Source: Geobacteraceae bacterium GWC2_55_20 (GTDB lineage Bacteria; Desulfobacterota; Desulfuromonadia; Geobacterales; Pseudopelobacteraceae). Taken from it: a stretch of DNA of 38,564 bases. The stretch lies in assembly GCA_001802125.1 (NCBI GenBank), contig MGZK01000126.1, positions 1-38,564 on the forward strand, in the 5' to 3' direction. The translations under genes were made by a program, and so were the position numbers. Positions 1 through 6,304 of this stretch are shown one piece after another (the stretch's first letter is position 1; the number at the start of each line of letters is the position of its first letter). A model generated the notes under the pieces. That model did no database searches. It was not told where the DNA came from and saw only the letters and a list, made by a program, of their open reading frames with translations.

Positions 1-1
1 T

Positions 2-1636
2 TCCCAGACCCTGGCGCAGACCAACCAGCGCATGTCCCAGATGACCGTGGTTATGGGCGATATCGTTGAAAAAGCCGCCGAGGATTTTTCCCAGGAAGAC
101 ACCCGCTTTGACAGTTCGCTGCAGGGCGCCGGCAGCGCCAGCAGTATCCTTGGGGTTTCCAGTGAGCTGATCGCGGAAGGCTCCGAGATCAGCCGCCTGA
201 TCCGGGATATTTTCAGCGTTGCCAATGCCAAGGAGTTGGCCGACATAAAAAGTGCAATGAACTCCGCATTTGGCCGTGCCTCGGCGTTACAGGGCAAGGT
301 TGGCGGCAGGAAAAACGGCAAGGTTGAAGGCACCTCAGCCATAAGCGGTGTAATCGGATCGCTGAACGAAGTTCGCGGTCAGCTGCTGGCCAAGGGGGGC
401 GTTGCCGACACCATAGAACAGTTGCTGGCGGTCAAGAAACAGGCCGCCGATCTGAATGTAAAGCTGAAAGATCTGCTGCATGCACAGCGAGAAGAGGGGA
501 AAAAAGGGATGACCTCGGCCCAGGCCGAGCAGGAAAAAGCGGTCAAGTCGGTCAACAAGGTTTTCCGGACCAATATTGCAACCGTATCGATCCTTGGCTT
601 GTCGGTGCTGATAATCGGTGTGCTGTTGAGCGGACTGGTTTTGCGCTCCATCAGCAAGCCCATAACGGAATTGTCGCAGATGGCGGAACGCTTCGGAGGC
701 GGGGACTTTTCCGGACGCCTGGATGAGCAACGCAAGGATGAGTTTGGAACGCTGGCGGTTCATTTCAACACGGCGACAGCAAAACTTGCCGAAATAACGC
801 AGAGCCTGCGCCGGGCCATCTCCGATCTCAACACCGGCGCCAAAGAGCTGGCCCAGTCTTCCGGTGAACTTTCGGCCGGTGCCGCCCGCCAGTCGAACGA
901 ATCTACCCAGGCCGCTTCAGCGATGACAGAAATGGCGCAGACCATTGACGACGTTGCCCGTAATGCCCATACGGCAGCTTCGGAATCAGGGAATGCCCTG
1001 GCACGCGCCACAAGCGGTCGCGAGGTCGTGGAGCGAACCGTCACCGGCATGGAGCATATCGCGACTTCAGTGCGGGATGCCGCCGGTGTCATAGAAGCGT
1101 TGGGTGAAAGCTCGACAAGGATCGGCGACATCATCAAAACCATTAACGATATAGCCGACCAGACCAACCTGCTGGCTCTGAATGCAGCCATCGAAGCCGC
1201 CCGCGCCGGAGAAGCCGGGATGGGGTTTGCCGTAGTTGCCGACGAAGTGCGCAAGCTGGCACAACAGACAGCCGATGCCACCAGGGAGATCGCCGATACC
1301 ATCGGGCAAATTCAGAAGGACACTGAGCGTTCCGTCAGCGCCATGCGCCAGGGGACACATAAAGTAGAAGAAGGCATCACTCTGGCACATGAGGCAAATC
1401 AGTCACTGATTGCTATCGTTGAGGCATCCAATCAGAGTGTGGCCGTGGTCAACCAGATTGCCGTGGCGGCTGAAGAACAATCCGCCGTGGCAGGCCAGGT
1501 TTCGCACGGAGTCGAGCAGATTGCCGCCATAACCCGTGATGCCGAACACGCAGCCGACAATATCAGCAAGGCAGCGGCACATCTGAATGAGCTGGCGGGA
1601 GAACTTGACCGAATGGCATCCTGGTTCAGATGCTGA
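2..1636 (+). CDS. Methyl-accepting chemotaxis protein, 5' end missing
   Basis: The C-terminal part of a chemoreceptor whose reading frame is open to the left edge, so the true start and first membrane segment lie outside the window. Residue numbers here count from the first Met at base 32. A mostly helical sensor remnant precedes a membrane segment at about 183-205, followed by a HAMP domain (about 206-258) and a long cytoplasmic methyl-accepting signalling hairpin. The hairpin tip has the highly conserved run around [20 protein letters not shown] and [13 protein letters not shown], which contacts CheA and CheW. No C-terminal CheR-tethering pentapeptide is seen. The protein would pass a ligand or redox signal to the chemotaxis or a Che-like pathway. 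The ligand cannot be told. A strong hairpin terminator follows the stop codon. Confidence 0.95.
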   Translation, partial: SQTLAQTNQRMSQMTVVMGDIVEKAAEDFSQEDTRFDSSLQGAGSASSILGVSSELIAEGSEISRLIRDIFSVANAKELADIKSAMNSAFGRASALQGKVGGRKNGKVEGTSAISGVIGSLNEVRGQLLAKGGVADTIEQLLAVKKQAADLNVKLKDLLHAQREEGKKGMTSAQAEQEKAVKSVNKVFRTNIATVSILGLSVLIIGVLLSGLVLRSISKPITELSQMAERFGGGDFSGRLDEQRKDEFGTLAVHFNTATAKLAEITQSLRRAISDLNTGAKELAQSSGELSAGAARQSNESTQAASAMTEMAQTIDDVARNAHTAASESGNALARATSGREVVERTVTGMEHIATSVRDAAGVIEALGESSTRIGDIIKTINDIADQTNLLALNAAIEAARAGEAGMGFAVVADEVRKLAQQTADATREIADTIGQIQKDTERSVSAMRQGTHKVEEGITLAHEANQSLIAIVEASNQSVAVVNQIAVAAEEQSAVAGQVSHGVEQIAAITRDAEHAADNISKAAAHLNELAGELDRMASWFRC

Positions 1637-1662
1637 CAGCACACCTCATTGTGTGACACAGA

Positions 1663-1697
1663 AAGAGGCCGGTCAGAAATGATCGGCCTCTTGTTTG
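1663..1697. terminator. Rho-independent terminator, probably bidirectional
   Basis: A 13-bp stem (1663-1675 with 1680-1692, one G.T pair) closes a GAAA tetraloop and is followed by a T-rich run. It lies between the chemoreceptor stop and the end of the convergent arsR-like gene. The stem also sits directly downstream of that gene on the minus strand, though the T tract there is weaker. Confidence 0.85.
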
Positions 1698-2045
1698 TCA
1701 GCTACATTTTGAAGGTTTATTTTTGAGAAAGGAGATCAGCGTACTGCGATCGGAGGTCGCTTCAGGGAGGTCCGTTGCATGCTGTTTGAGGATCAGAAGA
1801 ATTTCCCGGCAAGTAACACAGCTTTCCCGGCTCAGGGTGTAGTGCATCCAGAGTCCCTCGCGGCGGATATCAACCCAGCAGCTGCGTTTCAGGTAGGCCA
1901 GGTGGCGTGACACCGTGGATTGGGGCAGTTTCAGCACCGCCATCAGGTCGCAGACGCACAGCTCCCCTTCTGCTTGCAGCAGGAGAATGATGCGCAGCCG
2001 GATTGGGTCGGAAAGGGCCTTCAAGGTTTGGGCAAGATGTTTCAT
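1698..2045 (-). CDS. arsR: ArsR/SmtB-family metalloregulator with arsenic-type Cys site
   Basis: A 115-residue winged-helix repressor, the usual length for ArsR. The sequence shows the helix-turn-helix region with STVSRHLAYLK at about 43-53. Just before it is the motif ELCVCDL (residues 28-34, C30 and C32), which in classical ArsR proteins binds As(III) or Sb(III). Further cysteines are at C56, C76 and C79 and near the C-terminus. On metal binding such proteins release DNA. The gene is divergent from the periplasmic sensor gene at 2218, and the 172-base gap holds an 8-bp inverted repeat suited to an operator. No arsenic efflux pump or ArsC reductase gene adjoins it here, so the regulated genes may be the divergent sensory operon, the repressor itself, or genes elsewhere. 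Family assignment is firm; the arsenic ligand is inferred from the motif. Confidence 0.9.
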   Translation of the reverse strand: MKHLAQTLKALSDPIRLRIILLLQAEGELCVCDLMAVLKLPQSTVSRHLAYLKRSCWVDIRREGLWMHYTLSRESCVTCREILLILKQHATDLPEATSDRSTLISFLKNKPSKCS

Positions 2046-2078
2046 GGTGAGCTGTTATAGAGCTGTTAATCGATCGCG

Positions 2079-2099
2079 TCAAGCTGGATTGCAGCTTGA
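2079..2099. promoter_or_regulatory. Inverted repeat, candidate ArsR operator
   Basis: TCAAGCTG (2079-2086) and CAGCTTGA (2092-2099) form a perfect 8-bp inverted repeat around GATTG. It lies 34 bases upstream of the arsR-like start and between the two divergent genes, where an ArsR dimer would normally bind. The TCAA...TTGA ends fit the general form of ArsR-family operators; the assignment is an inference. Confidence 0.5.
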
Positions 2100-2130
2100 T
2101 CGCTTCGGGAAGGGTATGGGGCAATGATTT

Positions 2131-2173
2131 TATAATGAGAGCTGAACTCTTGCTTTATCCGCAAAAGCGGATA
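2131..2173 (+). promoter_or_regulatory. Possible -10 box and leader hairpin upstream of the sensor operon
   Basis: TATAAT at 2131-2136 is a perfect -10 hexamer, but no good -35 element lies 16-18 bases upstream, so an activator may be needed. Downstream, TATCCGC-AAAA-GCGGATA (2156-2173) is a perfect 7-bp hairpin or operator-like inverted repeat in the leader. Both lie between the ArsR-like operator and the start at 2218. Confidence 0.35.
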
Positions 2174-2217
2174 TAGTTGGCGAAATTTCAATCCCCCACA
2201 AGCGTCCGGATCTCACT

Positions 2218-3084
2218 ATGAAGCGAATATCATTTTTTGCCTGCCTTATTCTACTGTTCATGCAGATGTCTGCGGCAGCAGCTGACAAGCCGCTCATACG
2301 TTTCGGTGTCATACCACGTTACAACCCGCTGGTCATGTACAAACGCTACCAGCCGATCATGGACTACCTGACCGCAGAGACCCCATATCGCTTCGAACTG
2401 AAGATCAGCAGGGACTACCCCGAGGCGGTCCGGTTCCTGCGGGATGGGACCACCCAGGTCAGTTCACTGGGGGATGTGACTTTTGCCGAGGCCAGCACCC
2501 AGTACGCAGCCGTTCCGATCCTCAAACCTCGCAACAGGGATGGGGTGCCATACTATCGCAGCGCGATAATTGTACGTAACGATTCTCCCTTGAAAGACAT
2601 CAGGGAGCTGCGTGGCAGTACCGTGGCCTTCGGCTCACCCCATTCCACTTCCGGCAACCTGATTCCGCGCTATCTGTTGTGGGACAACGGAATCGGACTT
2701 CGAGACCTCAAATCGTTCACCAATCTGCAACATCACGACGCCGTGGCCAAGGCCATCTTAAAGGGACAGTTTGATGCCGGCGCCGTCAAGGACGTGGTGG
2801 CGGAGAAGTACAAGACCCACGGCCTGCGCATTTTGGCCTGGTCTGCTCCGATTCCGGCGGTACCACTGGTGGTGCGTAAAGATGCCCCTCCGGATGTGGT
2901 GAAGGCGCTAACCACGGCACTCTTGAAACTTGACCGTAAAAATCCGGCACACCAGAAGATGATGCAGACCTGGGACGATGAGTTCCGCTACGGTTTTGCT
3001 CCGGCCACAAAAGAGGACTATCAGGGTATTTTTCGCATGATCCGCGACATTCCCCATGGCTGCGGCATCGGCTGTCATAAATGA
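2218..3084 (+). CDS. PhnD-like periplasmic binding protein, AioX/ArrX-type sensor component
   Basis: A 288-residue periplasmic substrate-binding protein of the phosphate/phosphonate (PhnD-like) type. A signal peptide covers about residues 1-21 with an AAA/AD cleavage region. The body shows family features such as RFGVIPRYNPL near the mature start, a segment GSTVAFGSPHSTSG and FDAGAVKDVV. There is no ABC permease or ATPase beside it. Instead the stop overlaps the start of a histidine kinase gene (ATGA), the arrangement known for AioX-AioS-AioR, where an oxyanion-binding protein feeds a sensor kinase. The only cysteines in the mature protein are C282 and C286 in a C-terminal CGIGCHK tail, which could bind a metalloid or heme. 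The ligand is inferred as arsenate, arsenite or a similar oxyanion. The Shine-Dalgarno sequence is weak. Confidence 0.8.
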   Translation: MKRISFFACLILLFMQMSAAAADKPLIRFGVIPRYNPLVMYKRYQPIMDYLTAETPYRFELKISRDYPEAVRFLRDGTTQVSSLGDVTFAEASTQYAAVPILKPRNRDGVPYYRSAIIVRNDSPLKDIRELRGSTVAFGSPHSTSGNLIPRYLLWDNGIGLRDLKSFTNLQHHDAVAKAILKGQFDAGAVKDVVAEKYKTHGLRILAWSAPIPAVPLVVRKDAPPDVVKALTTALLKLDRKNPAHQKMMQTWDDEFRYGFAPATKEDYQGIFRMIRDIPHGCGIGCHK

Positions 3085-4550
3085 AGCCGCGTTTCTTTGT
3101 CAGCATCAAGACCCAGTTCGTACTGCTGTCGGTACTGCTGGTTGCCGTCTCTTCTGTTCTGTGGGGCTGGTGGGCCTGGAAGAATGAACGCAATCTGCTG
3201 TATGAGAGCCTGGAGGGCGAAGGCAAGCAAATGCTGACATCACTGGCATCGCCGATCATCAATGCCCTGCTGTATGAGGAAATGGGAGTCATCGAAGAGG
3301 GGGGACTGCTTGACAATTTCGTCGAGGAAATCAAGAAAAACCCAGCCTTCCCGGTTCTGTACGTATTTGTCACCGATCAGAACCGCAAGGTTCTGGCTCA
3401 CAACGATTACACCCGCTTTGGCACAACCAGTACGGATGCACTGACCCTGACCGCACTTTCCGAAAAAAAATATACCAGCGCACTCATCCCTGGCGGCTCC
3501 TCCGGTGCACAGATCCTTGACATGGCGATGCCGCTTAATATCCATGGCAAGAGTTGGGGCGCTCTCCGGGTCGGGGTTTCCACAGAACCGCTTGAAACCG
3601 AATTACAGGCCCTGGCCCGCCGGATAACCGGGGCGGCCTTGTTTTTCTTCCTGTTCGGAGCCCTATTGTCATACCTGATCGGCCTGAACATGGCCCGCCC
3701 GCTGCAACGCCTGACAACGCTGATGGCGACCGTTTCCACCGAAAACCTGGCGGTTGAACTGCCACACCGGCGGCCGGACGAGATCGGCGTGCTTCAGGAG
3801 AGCTTTCACCAGATGCTGAAACGCTTGCAGCGTAGCGAGACCGAGCGCGAACGGGCAGTCAATCATCTGTTGCAGAGCGAGAAGATGGCTTCCATAGGCA
3901 AGATCGTGGCCGGAGTGGCCCACGAGGTAAACAACCCGCTGGCCACCATCGCTGCCTGTATCTACAACCTGGAGCAGGAGGCCGGAGGGAAAAACCGCAA
4001 CCTGGAGATTCTCAAGCAGGGAGCCGAACGGATTGAACGGATCGTACGCCAGTTATCGGATTTCAGCCGCGCCGGCGCACTGGAAATCCAGCCCGTCGAG
4101 AGCGGCCGCTTCTTTGAAGAAATCCGGGAGTTCGGCCGGATGAGCCTTAAAAACAGGGCGGTGGTGTTTGTCGCGGAGAATTTTTGCGACCCCTCGCTGG
4201 TGTTGAATCTGGACAAGGGCAAAATCCATCAGGTCGTGCTCAACCTGCTGATCAATGCGGCCGATGCATCGCCGGATCAGGGTGTCATACGATTGGCTGC
4301 ATCTGCCGGCAACGACAGTTACATGCTTTCAGTGCATGATCAGGGGGGCGGAATTCCCGTGGAGTTGCGCGAACAGATCTTCGATATTTTCTACACCACC
4401 AAACCGGCCGGTGAAGGGACCGGTATCGGACTGGCCATCTGCAGGAGCATCACCGAGATGCATGGCGGCAGCCTGCAATTCGAAAGCTGCCCCGGTGACA
4501 CGAGGTTTACCGTCAGTATCCCGATTTCAGTGCAGCGAGGTATTACATGA
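3081..4550 (+). CDS. Membrane sensor histidine kinase, ArrS/AioS-like
   Basis: A 489-residue sensor kinase. Membrane segments are at about 9-31 and 180-202 and flank a periplasmic domain of about 145 residues. A HAMP domain follows, then a HisKA dimerisation domain with the phospho-acceptor in GVAHEVNNPL, then a HATPase domain ending with GEGTGIGLAICRSITEMHGG. The periplasmic part has no cysteine, so sensing probably relies on the binding protein encoded just upstream. The gene overlaps both neighbours by four bases (ATGA), which points to coupled translation and a three-part signalling unit with the sigma-54 regulator that follows. Kinase type is certain. The role in sensing an arsenic oxyanion is inferred from the downstream reductase operon and the ArsR neighbour. 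Confidence 0.9.
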   Translation: MKPRFFVSIKTQFVLLSVLLVAVSSVLWGWWAWKNERNLLYESLEGEGKQMLTSLASPIINALLYEEMGVIEEGGLLDNFVEEIKKNPAFPVLYVFVTDQNRKVLAHNDYTRFGTTSTDALTLTALSEKKYTSALIPGGSSGAQILDMAMPLNIHGKSWGALRVGVSTEPLETELQALARRITGAALFFFLFGALLSYLIGLNMARPLQRLTTLMATVSTENLAVELPHRRPDEIGVLQESFHQMLKRLQRSETERERAVNHLLQSEKMASIGKIVAGVAHEVNNPLATIAACIYNLEQEAGGKNRNLEILKQGAERIERIVRQLSDFSRAGALEIQPVESGRFFEEIREFGRMSLKNRAVVFVAENFCDPSLVLNLDKGKIHQVVLNLLINAADASPDQGVIRLAASAGNDSYMLSVHDQGGGIPVELREQIFDIFYTTKPAGEGTGIGLAICRSITEMHGGSLQFESCPGDTRFTVSIPISVQRGIT

Positions 4551-5911
4551 AAGATGTAAAACTGCTGCTGGTGGAAGATGATCCGCTGTTGGGAGAATCG
4601 TTACATCAGGCGCTCGACAGGAAGGGGTATCAGACCCGATGGGTCACAAGCGGCGCCGAGGCGCTTGCATCCGTGTGCGACGAGTCATTTGACCTGTTGC
4701 TGCAGGATGTCAGGTTGCCTGATGCAGACGGACTTGACATACTCGGCGAGATCCTGAAGGCACAACCCAGGTGTAACGCTCTGGTCATGACCGGACAGGC
4801 AACCGTGGAGATGGCGGTACGAGCCATGAAACTGGGCGCCTTCGACTTCATCACCAAACCGTTCCCCGTGGATGTTCTGCTACTGAAGCTGGAGCGGCTG
4901 CTTGAATTCCGTTCCCTGGAAAAACAGCTGGCGCTGCTGTCCGCATCGTCCACGGCCTGTTCCCGCATTGTCACGCGTTCACCGGCCATGCGCGCGGTTC
5001 TGGATATCGTTGCCATCTCCGCTGCCAGCGAGGCCGGAATACTGTTGATGGGAGAGAGCGGCACCGGAAAGGAGCTGCTGGCCGAGTCCATCCATGCCGG
5101 CAGCGCCCGTTCCAGTGGCCCCCTGGTGAAGGTGAACTGCGCCGCCATCCCGGAAACGCTGATCGAGGCAGAGTTGTTCGGAGTGGAAAAAGGGGCATAT
5201 ACCGGAGCCGACCGAAGCCGGCCCGGATACCTGGAAGCGGCCAGGGGCGGTACTCTCTTCCTGGATGAGGCAGGCGAACTCAGTCCGGCGGTACAGGCAA
5301 AGTTATTGCGGGTGCTGGAAGAACGGCGCTCCACCCGCATCGGCAGCATTACGCCACATGATCTTGATTTCCGCCTGGTATGCGCAACCAACCGCGATCT
5401 CGCATCCATGGTTGCTTCAGGCAGCTTTCGGGCAGATTTGTATTACCGCATCAATACAATCGGTATCAGAGTCCCTGCTCTCCGGGAACGCCGGGAAGAC
5501 ATTCCTCTGCTTGTGGCGCATTTCATTGAATGTCACGGCCGGAAGCGGGGTAAAAAAATCCAGCTCACTCCGGATGCGCTCGATGCCCTGCTGCACCTGG
5601 GTTATCCCGGCAATGTCCGGGAACTCTCCAACATCATCGAACACCTCTCCCTGCTTTTCGCTGGCCAGACCATTCACGAACGGGATCTGCCGATCATCTC
5701 CGCTGTGGACCCACACCTTGGCACGCAATTTGAGAAGTTCACCATTGGCATGCCGCTCCGAACAGCTGTCGCGGCGTTTGAAAAGCGCTACATCATGCGG
5801 GTGCTGTCAGCTGCCGGAGGCCAGAAAGGCCGTGCCGCCGAGATCCTGGGCATCTCCCGCAAAGCTCTGTGGGAGAAGCTGCGGGAAGACACACCCGCTG
5901 ACGGGATGTGA
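4547..5911 (+). CDS. Sigma-54-dependent response regulator (NtrC type), ArrR/AioR-like
   Basis: A 454-residue NtrC-type activator. An N-terminal receiver (about 1-120) has the acidic pocket near VEDDP and the likely phospho-Asp D54 in LLLQDVRLP. A central AAA+ domain carries Walker A GESGTGKE, a sigma-54 contact loop GAYTGA (the common Phe/Tyr variant) and Walker B TLFLDEAGE. A C-terminal Fis-type helix-turn-helix contains GRAAEILGISRKALWEKL. Its start overlaps the kinase stop, so the kinase is the natural partner. The next gene begins 73 bases downstream behind a candidate -24/-12 promoter, making the cytochrome-reductase operon the obvious target. When phosphorylated it should drive open-complex formation by sigma-54 RNA polymerase there. 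Confidence 0.93.
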   Translation: MKDVKLLLVEDDPLLGESLHQALDRKGYQTRWVTSGAEALASVCDESFDLLLQDVRLPDADGLDILGEILKAQPRCNALVMTGQATVEMAVRAMKLGAFDFITKPFPVDVLLLKLERLLEFRSLEKQLALLSASSTACSRIVTRSPAMRAVLDIVAISAASEAGILLMGESGTGKELLAESIHAGSARSSGPLVKVNCAAIPETLIEAELFGVEKGAYTGADRSRPGYLEAARGGTLFLDEAGELSPAVQAKLLRVLEERRSTRIGSITPHDLDFRLVCATNRDLASMVASGSFRADLYYRINTIGIRVPALRERREDIPLLVAHFIECHGRKRGKKIQLTPDALDALLHLGYPGNVRELSNIIEHLSLLFAGQTIHERDLPIISAVDPHLGTQFEKFTIGMPLRTAVAAFEKRYIMRVLSAAGGQKGRAAEILGISRKALWEKLREDTPADGM

Positions 5912-5922
5912 AGTCAAAACAC

Positions 5923-5946
5923 CGGCATGTTACCTGCGGGTAACAT
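5923..5946 (+). promoter_or_regulatory. Candidate sigma-54 promoter overlapping a perfect inverted repeat
   Basis: GGCATG at 5924-5929 and CTGC at 5934-5937 place GG and GC exactly 12 bases apart, as in -24/-12 sigma-54 promoters (consensus TGGCACG, four bases, TTGC). A transcript would begin near 5949, leaving about 36 bases before the cytochrome start. The -12 half lies in a perfect inverted repeat, ATGTTACC (5927-5934) and GGTAACAT (5939-5946), which could be a second regulator's operator or a hairpin. Confidence 0.5.
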
Positions 5947-5984
5947 TTCATTGCGCACATAACACCAAGAAAGGAGGTAGGCGA

Positions 5985-6293
5985 ATGAAAAGAATTGCAG
6001 CAGTAACAGCCTGTATCGTACTGGCCGGATTCGGAAGTGCCCTGGCAACTGTCGGAGGCGGCGACATCAACCTTAAGAACAAGGGGGGCGATGTTGTCTT
6101 CAGCCACGATACACATGTGGAAGGGATGGCTTTGGCTTGTACCGATTGCCATGACAAGCTCTACCTGAGCAAGGGGCAGCACAAGACGGTCACCATGAAG
6201 CAGATGCAAAAGGGTAAATCCTGTGGAACCTGCCACAACGGCAAGAAAGCGTTTTCGGTAAAAGGCGATTGCGCCAAGTGTCATAAAAAATAG
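5985..6293 (+). CDS. Small triheme periplasmic cytochrome c (c7-like)
   Basis: A 102-residue cytochrome with a signal peptide (about 1-21) and three CXXCH heme sites: CTDCH 52-56, CGTCH 80-84 and CAKCH 96-100. Histidines H41, H44 and H66 could serve as the distal ligands, giving three bis-His hemes as in the c7 family (PpcA-like proteins). It would shuttle electrons through the periplasm. Placement directly before the reductase genes suggests it donates electrons to the molybdoenzyme, a role filled elsewhere by CymA or an ArrC anchor. The ATG at 5985 is chosen because AAGGAGGT lies six bases upstream and the signal peptide starts there. The longer open frame reaching back to 5265 only overlaps the regulator gene. 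Its stop codon is part of the next gene's ribosome site. Confidence 0.93.
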   Translation: MKRIAAVTACIVLAGFGSALATVGGGDINLKNKGGDVVFSHDTHVEGMALACTDCHDKLYLSKGQHKTVTMKQMQKGKSCGTCHNGKKAFSVKGDCAKCHKK

Positions 6294-6304
6294 GAGGAAC
6301 ATAA

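Noticed and set aside
2218-3084. Component of a phosphonate ABC uptake system
   Set aside because: No permease or ATPase adjoins it; translational coupling to a histidine kinase points to a sensor role.
5265-5984. Long forward open frame running into the cytochrome gene
   Set aside because: It overlaps the 3' part of the sigma-54 regulator in another frame and shows no family resemblance before the cytochrome signal peptide; the ribosome site at 5971-5978 fixes the start at 5985.
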